This document shows, piece after piece, positions 35,025 to 44,676 of a DNA stretch of 64,000 nucleotides (positions are counted from its first letter, which is position 1; each line of letters starts with the position of its first letter). The DNA is taken from NCBI GenBank assembly GCA_023412195.1, contig JAEYNZ010000045.1, forward strand, positions 1-64,000. Direction: 5' to 3'. Below the pieces are notes generated by a model that had not been told where the DNA came from, searched no databases, and worked only from the letters and a program-made list of their open reading frames with translations. This stretch comes from Bacteroidota bacterium. Its GTDB lineage: Bacteria > Bacteroidota > Bacteroidia > Bacteroidales > Prolixibacteraceae. A program made the position numbers and the translations under genes.

Positions 35025-37179
35025 TCAATTTATTTATTCCTTCTCTAACATCGGGAGACGACATAAACAAGTTCCACAGAAGCCCCGTTCTGTGATTTTC
35101 TATCATAACTGTAATGGGTGCCTGGTTCAGCCCCATAAAAATTGGAGCCACCCAATCTTCTGTGCGGTTAAATGCATCCCTGAATCCATATTCACCCCAA
35201 AGAAAATGGCCACAATCGCGGTAATAAAACTTAAGAGCCTGCATGGCCTGTTCAGGCAGATAAGGGAAGGAAGCCAGTGCCCCTGTAGGGGCAATGGTAC
35301 CGTCATCCATCCTTTCAACAGGTTCCCGTGCCTTATAGCCCCAGGGACCGTCGCTGGCAGTCAGGCCCCAGCATTCTTTACCGTACTCAGGAAAGCCATG
35401 AGGGTTCTCGCAACAGTAGCGGTAATTGATAAGGGTAATGTTACGGTTGTTCTCAAAATAGTTGGTATACCGGTCGGTTAGCTTCTGCGGATCCAGGCCT
35501 AAAAAAGAATAGTGTACAAAAAACAAGGGCCCGCCATTGCTGACACCAACTTCAAGAGGTACTCCATAGTAGGTATTCCGGTTATAGAACATGGAACCAT
35601 CAGCAGTTCCACCCCAGTTGCTTCGGTAATCCTGTGCCTGTTTACTCTGGCTTGCCCACCCGCTGTAGTACATATCAGCAGGAACTGCATTTGTTGGCGA
35701 TGCAATGGCAAGAAAATAGGTTATCAGTGTTTCATTCCAGCCAATGAGCGGATGATTTATATGCCATTCATGTTGGGGCGACCAGTGCCACATAAGAAAC
35801 GGATTTTCATCAGATCTTCTGTACCAGTCCCATTCCACATCTTTCCAGATTTTTATCATCCTGTCTTTTAAAGCTTTCTCCCCCGCGTTTTCTTCTGACA
35901 GATACTGGCTGGCCGTGAGCAATCCCTGCATGAAAAATGAAGTTTCGACCAAATCTCCTCCGTCATCATATTTCCCGAAAAAGGGTTCCACCTTTCCTGT
36001 CGGGCCATCCATAAAATGTGATAATGCACCATGGAACCTGTCGCCATTTTCTATGAACTTTACAATCCTGTTAAGCCTTTCAACCAACTGTTCACGGGTG
36101 ATAAAACCGCGTTCAGCTCCGACGAGCAATGCCATGATCCCGAATCCGGATGCACCGGTGGCGATCATATTTTTACGGCCCGGGATATTTTCCAAAGCCA
36201 GGCCACTTACTGGTTCAGCACCATCCCAGTAATAGCGGAAGCAAGCTTCCTGTACCATGTCGAGCAACTGGTCATCATTCATTTCATAAGTTTTGGCCTG
36301 AACCGAGGCTGACAAATCTGATTCCACGTAATGATAATCCAGACTGCTCAGCCTGTAGGAATATGTTTTCCCGGGGGTTCCTGTAAAATCGGTATAGCGG
36401 GATGAATATTCAGGACTTTGAACTCCAACCGGAAAATAATCCTTGTTGTTGACTGAACGGTAAATCTTGATATACCTGACCACGTCAGGATCAACTGCTT
36501 TCCATGAAAGATCAACATGACGTTCGTATCCCGCTGTCTTTACCTGTTCAGGAACCGGTGATCCTTTGCCCGGTGGATTTAGTGGAAAAAATTCAATCTG
36601 GTCAATAAGAATACGGTGTTCAAGGTTATCTTCCGAAGCCTGATGAAAGACAACAGATGTGATTTCTTTGGAATGACTGTATCTGAAATTTCCTGATCCT
36701 TTGAAATCTTCCAGGGGAATTTTAACCTGAAGCCATTTCTTTTCTTTTAATTCACTGAGATAAGAATCTATGCTGACATAAGCCGATTGAGTTTTTTCTG
36801 TACCCAGAGCTATCCGGGGTAGCATATCTTTCCCGGTCTTCGAATCAATGAAAATCCTGAAATGCAGGGCATCACCCTGTTTGATATGGTCTTTTCCCCG
36901 CCAGTCAGGAAAATTAAGCTGTACCTGCCAGTTACCTCCTGGTGCTGATACATAATGAAGTTCCAGTGAATTCCCCGGCGTAAAAAACAGGGTTTCTTCA
37001 ACAGGCAATCTGCCATCAATATTTAAAACAAAAGATGGAGCTTGATATTCAACTTTACTGTAGTGCCAGCTTTCAGACATCAGGCTGTTATCGAAAAACA
37101 CCTGGGTGTAATGCGGTTCCTGAGCAGAAAGTTTAATTGCTGCAAGAAAAGTTAATATTGTCAGAGTATGCTTAATCAT
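35002..37179 (-). CDS. PF10091 glycoamylase / GH144-like enzyme with N-terminal accessory domains
   Basis: A 725-residue secreted protein. A signal peptide (about 1-19) leads to a beta-sandwich, carbohydrate-binding-like domain (about 25-205), an FN3 domain (210-300) and a PF10091 (alpha/alpha)6 catalytic domain (about 305-715). Family motifs are RYYWDGAEPVSGLALE, TGASGFGIMALLVG, DDGGDLVETSF and IENHRTGLLWNLF. PF10091 includes GH144 endo-beta-1,2-glucanases. It is the third of three paralogs in a row, with 25 bases to the 800-residue copy. No T9SS tail is present, so it is probably periplasmic. Confidence 0.85.
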   Translation of the reverse strand: MIKHTLTILTFLAAIKLSAQEPHYTQVFFDNSLMSESWHYSKVEYQAPSFVLNIDGRLPVEETLFFTPGNSLELHYVSAPGGNWQVQLNFPDWRGKDHIKQGDALHFRIFIDSKTGKDMLPRIALGTEKTQSAYVSIDSYLSELKEKKWLQVKIPLEDFKGSGNFRYSHSKEITSVVFHQASEDNLEHRILIDQIEFFPLNPPGKGSPVPEQVKTAGYERHVDLSWKAVDPDVVRYIKIYRSVNNKDYFPVGVQSPEYSSRYTDFTGTPGKTYSYRLSSLDYHYVESDLSASVQAKTYEMNDDQLLDMVQEACFRYYWDGAEPVSGLALENIPGRKNMIATGASGFGIMALLVGAERGFITREQLVERLNRIVKFIENGDRFHGALSHFMDGPTGKVEPFFGKYDDGGDLVETSFFMQGLLTASQYLSEENAGEKALKDRMIKIWKDVEWDWYRRSDENPFLMWHWSPQHEWHINHPLIGWNETLITYFLAIASPTNAVPADMYYSGWASQSKQAQDYRSNWGGTADGSMFYNRNTYYGVPLEVGVSNGGPLFFVHYSFLGLDPQKLTDRYTNYFENNRNITLINYRYCCENPHGFPEYGKECWGLTASDGPWGYKAREPVERMDDGTIAPTGALASFPYLPEQAMQALKFYYRDCGHFLWGEYGFRDAFNRTEDWVAPIFMGLNQAPITVMIENHRTGLLWNLFMSSPDVREGINKLNDIKENK

Positions 37180-37203
37180 CTTTATTAAACAGAATTAATA
37201 ATT

Positions 37204-39606
37204 TCATTTCTGAATGATCAGTTTTGACGTAAGCAGATGATCTTCATTAGTCAGATGAATGATATAGATCCCGTTTTGCAGCGTGCTGCAATTGATATTG
37301 GCCACTGATGTTCCAGGATGGATTTTTGCTGACATTGCCAGCCTTCCGTCCAGTCCAATAAACCGGACATCTGATGTTTTTTGCAGAAATCTTTCGGGGA
37401 TATGCATTCGCACAAAATCTTTGGCAGGATTGGGGAAAACAGATAATTCGTCTGAAACCGGATTTGGTGTTGCTGAAGTTACGACCTGGTATTCAAATCC
37501 AAGTGTATCAAGCCCTGCCTGTAAATCTTCATCCTGCATCACAGCATTCCAGAGCAATCCTGTACGGTGATTTTCTATCATAACAATGATAGGCCCCTGG
37601 TCAATCCCGATATAGCCTTCCTGCACCCAGCCCAGGTTATCATTAAAGGCATCATAGGGGCCATACATACCGAACAGATCCTGCCCGCGCTCCCGGTAGA
37701 AGTATTTCAGTGCCTTCATGGATTCATCAGGGGTGTAGGGCATACTGGCAAGGGCACCAGTGGGGCTTATGGTGCCGTTATCATTGTGAACCGGCTGGTG
37801 TGCAGTATAACCACCAGGACTGTCACTGGCAGTTAACCCCCAATTTTCTTCGCTATAACCTAAATGGTTCTGAGGATTCTCCACTGCATAGGCATGATGA
37901 ATCAAAGCAGTATTTACATGTTCCTGCCAGTAATCGGCATATTTATCCCAGAGTCCCTGCGGATTGATGCCAAGATGTGAATAATGAATCCAGAAAAGCG
38001 GCCCGCCCCAGTCAGGTGCAAGGCTGATGGATTTTCCGTAAAATGAACGGCCCCGGGTCATATTTCCGTTGCGTGCCCAGCCAATATCATAAACTTCCGC
38101 AGGGATGCCATGGGTGGGAGAAGAAGCGGCCATAACATAAGTGACCAGGCTTTCGTTCCAGCCAGTCACCCTCATGTTCATCTTAAAATCAACATTTGGC
38201 GACCAGTGCCAGTAAAGAACATTTTGACCTCCGTTACGGTACCAGTCCCAGTCGATTTCCTTCCAGAGTTTATCAGCTGTTTCCCTTATGGAAACAGATT
38301 TTTCATCAGCCCCGGTAAAATAATTCTTCAGGGCAATAAGTCCGGCAGCAACATATGAGGTTTCCACAATATCGCCACCGTCATCATCGGTTGAAAATGG
38401 CTGTGTCTGGTAAGTATCGGCATTGTACCAGTGAGACCATGCGCCATGATGCCTTTCACTGTTTTCAAGGAACTCCAGAATTTTTAGGAGTCTGTCCTTA
38501 ACCTCCTCTCGCGGGCGGTATTCTCTTTCATGTGCTACGATCATTGCCATCAATCCCATTCCTGTAGCTCCCGAAGCAGCTGTGCTGTTGTTTCCGTTTG
38601 ACCGTTCCAGGGCCATGCCTGTTGGTTGGTGTGCACCTTCCCAGAAATATCTGAAAGTATACCGCTGTACCATGTCAAGCAATTCCTCATCCGTAAAATC
38701 CCTGATTTCAGCAGAAGCCTCCGCTGCTTCAGATTCAGAGTTTTGCAGGAAGGCAGTCACCCGATACAAAACCGTGCTGTTCCGGGCTTCCGCAGGAATG
38801 AAGTCGAGATAATGATGATCCATAGTTTCTCCCCGCACTTCAAAAGTCTGGCCTCCATTAAAAGAAGCATCTATTCTGAAGGAAATATCATCTGACATAT
38901 GATTCCACGTCAGTTCTGCATGGCTGTCGTAACCAGTAGCAGTCAAATTTTCAGCAGCAGGTATCTCCTCTATAAACTTAAATGCTGCAATATGATCAAT
39001 GAAAAATATTCTTGAACTGCCATCATCCTCCGACTGGTTGAATATGACAGCCTTTGCATTTTCGAAATCAAGAGTCGCGTTTTCTTCATCATCCATAATA
39101 ACACTTAAAGGAAATGTAACCCTCGTCCATTGCCCTGCAGGCAGATCTGCATTGTATTCTGAAAGCGGGTAAAGGCTGGAATTCACATCGCCCGTTCCTG
39201 CCATATTTCTCGCCCTGATCCCTATAAGTGGCAATGCACCAGATGGAATATCATCTTCAGAATACATGTAAAATGAAACTGAATCCATATCTGAGATATC
39301 CACTGACGACCAGTCGTTCCTGTAGATTGTAACCCTCCAGTTACCATTGACAGCGGAAGTGTAGTTAAATTTCAGGGATGTGGACCCCCTGAATGCCTCA
39401 TCCGACGCCGGAATTTTATCGTTGTATTGCGGTGCCCCGGGGGGATGTGTATACTCAAAAACACTTTCACCAAGGTTGCCAACATCCACGATACCCTGAT
39501 CATAAAAATTCGCATCAGTCGCCTCAGAGAAAAAATATACCTCCTGTGCCTGAAGAATCATCGTTATAAATAAGGCACAGCTGCTTATCAATATTTTTCC
39601 TATCAT
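37204..39606 (-). CDS. PF10091 glycoamylase / GH144-like enzyme with T9SS C-terminal tail
   Basis: An 800-residue paralog with the same plan: signal peptide (1-20), binding-like beta domain, FN3-like segment (about 215-300) and PF10091 domain (about 305-710). The last 80 residues are a type A T9SS sorting domain, recognisable from SVFPNPAKDFVRM and the closing GIYIIHL...TSKLIIQK pattern. The product should therefore be secreted or displayed on the cell surface by the type IX system and act first on long glucan. The other two paralogs lack this tail. Confidence 0.87.
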   Translation of the reverse strand: MIGKILISSCALFITMILQAQEVYFFSEATDANFYDQGIVDVGNLGESVFEYTHPPGAPQYNDKIPASDEAFRGSTSLKFNYTSAVNGNWRVTIYRNDWSSVDISDMDSVSFYMYSEDDIPSGALPLIGIRARNMAGTGDVNSSLYPLSEYNADLPAGQWTRVTFPLSVIMDDEENATLDFENAKAVIFNQSEDDGSSRIFFIDHIAAFKFIEEIPAAENLTATGYDSHAELTWNHMSDDISFRIDASFNGGQTFEVRGETMDHHYLDFIPAEARNSTVLYRVTAFLQNSESEAAEASAEIRDFTDEELLDMVQRYTFRYFWEGAHQPTGMALERSNGNNSTAASGATGMGLMAMIVAHEREYRPREEVKDRLLKILEFLENSERHHGAWSHWYNADTYQTQPFSTDDDGGDIVETSYVAAGLIALKNYFTGADEKSVSIRETADKLWKEIDWDWYRNGGQNVLYWHWSPNVDFKMNMRVTGWNESLVTYVMAASSPTHGIPAEVYDIGWARNGNMTRGRSFYGKSISLAPDWGGPLFWIHYSHLGINPQGLWDKYADYWQEHVNTALIHHAYAVENPQNHLGYSEENWGLTASDSPGGYTAHQPVHNDNGTISPTGALASMPYTPDESMKALKYFYRERGQDLFGMYGPYDAFNDNLGWVQEGYIGIDQGPIIVMIENHRTGLLWNAVMQDEDLQAGLDTLGFEYQVVTSATPNPVSDELSVFPNPAKDFVRMHIPERFLQKTSDVRFIGLDGRLAMSAKIHPGTSVANINCSTLQNGIYIIHLTNEDHLLTSKLIIQK

Positions 39607-39728
39607 ATCCTTCTGCTTTTGCTTTTTTATATTTATCAGAATAGCCTTTATTTAAATGTGGCCCGAAGCATTCTAAACTTCTCTGAGTAAGGACCCTTTC
39701 AATACATTAAAGTCCATGTTCTTCCTGT

Positions 39729-41138
39729 TCAGTCGAAGTGAGGGCTTTCAAAGCCCAGTTGTTTTAACCCGCGCTGTACATCGCCGTTTTGCATAAAGAG
39801 GTTCCAGAGCAAACCCGTCCGGTGGTTTTCTATCATAACCGGTACCGGCCCCTGATCAATTGCAAGATACCGTTGGGGATACCATTCATATTCTTCACTG
39901 AAAGCATCGTAAAATCCAAATTCCCCCCAAATCTTATCACCCAGATTCTCATAAAAGTGCCGGATGACCTGCATCACTTCCTCAGGGGCATAAGGATAAG
40001 AAGATAAAGCAGCAGTAGGCGATATGACTCCAAGGTCCAAGGCAGGATGATGTGCAGCATAGCCCCATTTGTCGGTAATTCCCTTTGCCGGTTTTTCATC
40101 AGTCCGGCCTTCAAAATACTGTACGGCACCCGGTACAGAATAACTGGCAGTCAGTCCCCATGAATTTTCACCATATCCGGCATATCCATGCGGATTTTCA
40201 ATGCAATGCTGCCTGTTGATCATGGTATGGGCTACATTCAGGTCCCAGTAGTTGGCATATTTGTCAGTCAGCCCCCGGGGATCAAGCCCCAGATAGGAAT
40301 AATGGGCCCAGAAAAGTGGCCCGCCCTTGTTTGGGTCACCATGGTGCTTCAATTCAAGTGTATACCCATAGGATTTATAAGCTTCAGCAATTTTTCCGCC
40401 CTGTGCCCAACCTTCATGGTAAACATCAGGTAGAATAGCATAAGTAGGTGATGAAGCTGCCAGTATATATGTGATCAGGCATTCGTTGTATCCGGTAATC
40501 TGGTGGTTCATTCGCCATTCATGGTTGGGTGACCAGTGCCAGTAAAGAACCTTTTCACCATTTTTTGTATACCAGTTCCACTCTACCTCACGCCAGAGCC
40601 TTTCAATTTTAGCTGCCAGTTCCTTTTCAACTACATTACCATCCTGAAAATACTCCTTCACTGCCAGTAAACCGTGTATAAGAAATGAAGTTTCAACCAG
40701 GTCACCCCCATCATCATGCTGACTGAAGGGTTGGACCCTCCCGGTTTCACCATTGAGCCAGTGAGGCCAGACCCCATGAAAACGGTCAGCTTTTTCCAGA
40801 AAATTTACAATCTGAAGCAATCTTTGGAACCCTTCCTCTCTTGTGACAAAGCCGCGTTCGATACCAACCAGTATTGCCATAACACCAAATCCTGATCCAC
40901 CGGTAGTAACAACATGCATATCGTTTTGCGGATAGTTGCCGTCAACATGGTAACGTTCTCTTGCCATTCCTGAAACAGGTTCAGCACCATCCCAGAAATA
41001 CTGAAAAAACCGGTACTGAACAGAATCGAGCAGCTGCTCATCGGTCAAAGGAGCATTGCTGTCATTGCTGCTTGTCCTTGTTTGGGTGCAACTTGTAACA
41101 AAAAGAAGAAGTACCACCAAACTCTGAAAATTTCTCAT
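39729..41138 (-). CDS. PF10091 glycoamylase / GH144-like lipoprotein
   Basis: A 469-residue paralog made only of the PF10091 domain behind a lipoprotein signal (lipobox LLFVTSC, Cys17). Shared motifs are FRYFWDG-type FQYFWDGAEPVSGMARE, TGGSGFGVMAILVG, DDGGDLVETSF, WHWSPNHEWRMNHQITGYNE and IENHRTGLLWNLF. Start set at 41138 (MRNFQSL) rather than 41156. Its compact form matches characterised GH144 enzymes most closely. It probably sits on the outer membrane or in the periplasm. It is first of the three paralogs after the LamG gene, separated from it by a strong hairpin. Confidence 0.85.
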   Translation of the reverse strand: MRNFQSLVVLLLFVTSCTQTRTSSNDSNAPLTDEQLLDSVQYRFFQYFWDGAEPVSGMARERYHVDGNYPQNDMHVVTTGGSGFGVMAILVGIERGFVTREEGFQRLLQIVNFLEKADRFHGVWPHWLNGETGRVQPFSQHDDGGDLVETSFLIHGLLAVKEYFQDGNVVEKELAAKIERLWREVEWNWYTKNGEKVLYWHWSPNHEWRMNHQITGYNECLITYILAASSPTYAILPDVYHEGWAQGGKIAEAYKSYGYTLELKHHGDPNKGGPLFWAHYSYLGLDPRGLTDKYANYWDLNVAHTMINRQHCIENPHGYAGYGENSWGLTASYSVPGAVQYFEGRTDEKPAKGITDKWGYAAHHPALDLGVISPTAALSSYPYAPEEVMQVIRHFYENLGDKIWGEFGFYDAFSEEYEWYPQRYLAIDQGPVPVMIENHRTGLLWNLFMQNGDVQRGLKQLGFESPHFD

Positions 41139-41213
41139 AAATACCATTTTTAACATTCTCTAATAGTGCGCGAACCCCCAGGCTGAACTTAAAACCTTTC
41201 CTCTGACTGTTAT

Positions 41214-41254
41214 TTCTAAAAATAGAAAGGTTGCCTGGAAATATCCAGGCAACC
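41214..41254 (-). terminator. Strong hairpin between LamG and GH144-like genes
   Basis: GGTTGCCTGG, loop AAATAT, CCAGGCAACC is a perfect 10-bp stem (41229-41254). On the minus strand it is followed by TTTCTATTTTTAG. It lies 57 bases after the LamG stop. It may end part of the susC-susD-lamG transcript or protect its 3' end, lowering expression of the enzyme genes. Confidence 0.7.
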
Positions 41255-41310
41255 ATTCTATAAATCACAAGATTAAAATATTCTGCCTGGCTGTAATATG
41301 AAGTTTAAAA

Positions 41311-43095
41311 CTACTGATTCATATCACTTATCATCGTTTGTATCTCTTCCTGTGTCAGCGTTCGGTCAAAAATCCGCAGCTCATCCATCAGGCTGTGATC
41401 TGAAAAATGATTCCATTCGGTAAACCGGGGAGCTCCTGACATGATTGTAAGCATGTCGGCCCCTGTCCAGTCGATCCCTGCAAAATCACCTTCACTTACA
41501 ATTTCTCCATCGATATAAATTATTGCATGGTCTTCTGAAATTGTGAATGCAAAATGAACCCATTCGGTGGCAGCTGGATCTACTGTAGCAGTGGCTCCGC
41601 CATCGAACCATGAGTCACTCGCTCCGGTGCCAACATTCAGTTTAAAAATCTGGCCATTTGCATGTGCCTCCCTGAAAAAGCGGAAGCCTGAGGTACGCAG
41701 ATTCTGTACAGTGGGATAATTCCCATTTTCAGTATCCTCAGGACTTAAAATAAGAATCCCAGCCCTGTCAGGTGGGGCATTGACGTTCATCCAGAAAGTA
41801 GCACTGAAATTGTTGTTTTGAATCCTGTCGGCAGGGATGGTTAAATAGGCACCTTCAGCACCTGCGTATGCCTCCCCTGATATTCCTTCATCGAAACCCG
41901 GAGATCCAACAACAGTGGCTTCTGCTCCGCTTGCCTGTTCTACAAAATCACCATCAAAGGGCATATAGAATATTTCGCCATACTGTCCTTCAAACTGTGG
42001 TATTTCTCCAGATTCGGTTTCAATTATTCCCTGAATTTCAGCCTGGGAAAGCACTCTGTTAAATATCCTCAGTTCGTCCATGAAACTTTGATCGGAGAAG
42101 TGGTCCCAGCCGGTAAACCGGGGTGCTCCAGACATGATGGAAAGCAGGTCAGCACCAGTCCAGTCAAAACCCGTAAGTGCCCCGGTGCTTACAACATTTC
42201 CGTTCATATAAACCACTGCTTCGGCAGAAGAAATGGTGAATGCAAAATGGACCCAATCAGTGGCTGTAGGATCAATGGAGGCTGCTTCACCGCCATCGAA
42301 CCATGCTTCATCACCTCCGGTACCCACATTTAATTTAAACGTCTGGTTGGTGCCTGAACCCTCCCTGAAGAACCTGAATCCTGAAGTGCGCACATTCTGG
42401 GCTGTTGGATTTGCAGCGTCCTGGGGGCTCATAACTAAAATTCCCGCACGATCCGGTGCCGCATTGACATTCATCCAGAATACAGCACTGAATTCAGCAT
42501 TCTGAAGCTCCTCACCGGGAAAGGTAAGATAAGATTCATTTGCACCGGCATATGCATTACCACCTTTAATATTCTGGGTTGTAAACCCCGGATTCCCAAC
42601 TACTGTAGCCTCCTCAAAAGAAATCATTTCTGTGAAATCGCCGTTAAAAGGCATGTAAAAGATTTCACCCTGGTACATAGGAACATAGGGAGGAACTTTT
42701 TCAAAGTTTACACTTTGTGTAGTACTTTTTCCTTCCAGGTCGGTTGCAGTAATCTGAAGCACATGCGGACCGGTTGCAATATTTTCCTGTACGAACTGAT
42801 GGACAAAGCGCCTGTAATCTTTAAATTCATTGAACGAGGCAACCTGGTTACCATCAATTGATACTGTAATACTTCCCAGTTCTATATCATCAGAAGCTTC
42901 GAAGTTAATTGTTAAAGGTGCCAAAGCCTGAGGTGCCAGAATCTGATATCCTTCAGTAGGTGCCCTGATAATGACCTGTGGTGCAGATTCATCGGGACCG
43001 GGATCCACCTGGGAAATCGGGTCTATGCCTTCGTTACAGGCAGTCATTAAAAATGCTGCCATGCTATATAATAATATTTGCCTGAATCTATTCAT
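41311..43095 (-). CDS. Surface lipoprotein with tandem LamG (concanavalin-like) domains
   Basis: A 594-residue lipoprotein (lipobox LMTAC, Cys20). An N-terminal Ig-like domain (about 30-135) precedes two LamG/jellyroll domains (about 142-360 and 372-590). The two are clearly a recent duplication: both contain GEIFYMPF, FWMNVNA, RTSGFRFFRE, LNVGTG, FTIS, DWTGAD, IMSGAPRFT and MDELRIF. Placed directly after SusD, it occupies the position of a surface glycan-binding protein that captures substrate for the SusCD pair. No catalytic residues are apparent. Which glycan it binds is not known. Confidence 0.85.
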   Translation of the reverse strand: MNRFRQILLYSMAAFLMTACNEGIDPISQVDPGPDESAPQVIIRAPTEGYQILAPQALAPLTINFEASDDIELGSITVSIDGNQVASFNEFKDYRRFVHQFVQENIATGPHVLQITATDLEGKSTTQSVNFEKVPPYVPMYQGEIFYMPFNGDFTEMISFEEATVVGNPGFTTQNIKGGNAYAGANESYLTFPGEELQNAEFSAVFWMNVNAAPDRAGILVMSPQDAANPTAQNVRTSGFRFFREGSGTNQTFKLNVGTGGDEAWFDGGEAASIDPTATDWVHFAFTISSAEAVVYMNGNVVSTGALTGFDWTGADLLSIMSGAPRFTGWDHFSDQSFMDELRIFNRVLSQAEIQGIIETESGEIPQFEGQYGEIFYMPFDGDFVEQASGAEATVVGSPGFDEGISGEAYAGAEGAYLTIPADRIQNNNFSATFWMNVNAPPDRAGILILSPEDTENGNYPTVQNLRTSGFRFFREAHANGQIFKLNVGTGASDSWFDGGATATVDPAATEWVHFAFTISEDHAIIYIDGEIVSEGDFAGIDWTGADMLTIMSGAPRFTEWNHFSDHSLMDELRIFDRTLTQEEIQTMISDMNQ

Positions 43096-43117
43096 CTCAA
43101 TTTTTATTTAAGTTATT

Positions 43118-44656
43118 TTACTGCTCACTGCGTAATACCGGCAATAAATCGACCTGATTTTGCGGATAGGGAAGATAGATATCCCCGGGTGCACTAAATG
43201 TCCGGCCATCATAGCTTAATTCACCAAAGTTTTCCAGCCGGATCATGTCATAATACCGTATTCCCCATTCCATAGCCAGTTCTGCAAACTTTTCATCCAT
43301 TACCTGTTCGCTTGTAACACCTGAAACAGGATTTAACCCTGCCCGCTCACGAACCAGGTTAACGGCTGCATCTGCTGTCATAGCCGAGCTGGTAGCACCA
43401 CGTGTAAGTGCTTCAGCATGCATCAGAAGTATTTCGGCATACCGGATGACAGGAAAGTTTTTATTTGTACCGTATTCTGTCCGTCCAGGGGTTAACTGTT
43501 CAGAAGGAAGATAATGTTTCCCGCTGGAGAACATGCCACGGGCAAAATTATTGATTACATCACCAGAAGGTGTGGTATTTGAAATCCAGCCTGGGATAGT
43601 AGCATAATTGGGATCACTTCTTAAAGCATCAATGCCACGGTCGGTAAAAAGTACACTTGTTTCAAGGCGTGTCCTTTCACCCCTGTCGAGCATGAATTTG
43701 ATCCATTTCAGGCTGGGTTCAAAGAAACCCCAACCGGCCGATGCGCCCTCACGTACCGGAGTCCAGCTTTGTGGGCCGTAAAATGCCCACAGATGATTAC
43801 GCTGGTCACCTGAACCAAGCCCAAAATCGGAATATTGAAACTCGAATATATTCTCGTTGCTCAACTTGCCTGCTATTTTGAACAAATTATAAAAATCTGG
43901 TTCAAGGTTAAATAATCCAGATGTGATAATCTGAGAGGTTGCATCAGCAACACCCTGGTAATTTTCCAGTTCAAGCTGGGCCAAAGCTTTTAATGCAATT
44001 GCAGTAAATCTTGTAACGCCTCCCCTTACATCGGTCCGTTGATTGGGGCGTACGGCAGGAAGTGCGGGAATGGCTTCATCCATCCTTCCTGAAATGTATT
44101 GCATGACCTCTTCTTTTGGACTTATCTCTGTAATCAGCAGATCTGCAGGATCGGGTGATGTGGGAATAAGAATATCGCTCCAGACCCTGGAAAGCTGAAA
44201 AAGAAGCCATCCTTCAATTACTTTTGCTTCAGCTATGTATTGATCAGCTGTTGCTGCATCAGCACCATTGTCTTTGTATAACTGAAATTCATCGATTGCA
44301 GAAAGCATAACATAAACATCGCTGTAGAAACCTTGCCATACGGCATTATACATCCAGTAATCCTTGTTGTAGTTAAAGAAATCGGTTTCTGCGAAATCCT
44401 GCTGGTCTCCCAACCCTCCGTGATTTACATCATCACCTCGCACTGCAATCAGAGGGTGGTTTTCCCATCCACGGTTATAAAGCTGGGAATAAATCCCTAT
44501 CAGCGGCAATCTCATGTTGCCAAAATTAGTGTAATCGGTCTCTTCTGTAAAAGTCCTGTTTTCGGCAGGCTCTTCCAGCAGATCATGACATGCCGGCACT
44601 ACCAGTAATGCCAGTGTGATTACTATAAATGTAAATGAATGAATTATCCTTTTCAT
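43118..44656 (-). CDS. SusD/RagB-family nutrient-uptake lipoprotein
   Basis: A 512-residue SusD-like protein with lipobox ending at Cys23 (LVVPAC). The N-terminal SusD-like domain spans about 25-230 with TPR-type helices, followed by the RagB/SusD C-terminal domain with the conserved PVIRYAEILLMHAEALTRG and ending. It forms the hinged lid over the SusC transporter, binding glycan at the cell surface. The gene follows susC by 20 bases. Substrate inferred from the linked GH144-like and GH3 enzymes. Confidence 0.93.
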   Translation of the reverse strand: MKRIIHSFTFIVITLALLVVPACHDLLEEPAENRTFTEETDYTNFGNMRLPLIGIYSQLYNRGWENHPLIAVRGDDVNHGGLGDQQDFAETDFFNYNKDYWMYNAVWQGFYSDVYVMLSAIDEFQLYKDNGADAATADQYIAEAKVIEGWLLFQLSRVWSDILIPTSPDPADLLITEISPKEEVMQYISGRMDEAIPALPAVRPNQRTDVRGGVTRFTAIALKALAQLELENYQGVADATSQIITSGLFNLEPDFYNLFKIAGKLSNENIFEFQYSDFGLGSGDQRNHLWAFYGPQSWTPVREGASAGWGFFEPSLKWIKFMLDRGERTRLETSVLFTDRGIDALRSDPNYATIPGWISNTTPSGDVINNFARGMFSSGKHYLPSEQLTPGRTEYGTNKNFPVIRYAEILLMHAEALTRGATSSAMTADAAVNLVRERAGLNPVSGVTSEQVMDEKFAELAMEWGIRYYDMIRLENFGELSYDGRTFSAPGDIYLPYPQNQVDLLPVLRSEQ

Positions 44657-44676
44657 ATCCTTGATTATTTATCCGG

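Noticed and set aside
35002..41138. PF10091 proteins as true glucoamylases acting on starch
   Set aside because: The Pfam name is historical; the partner genes (GH3, SusCD, no GH13/GH97) do not fit a starch locus.
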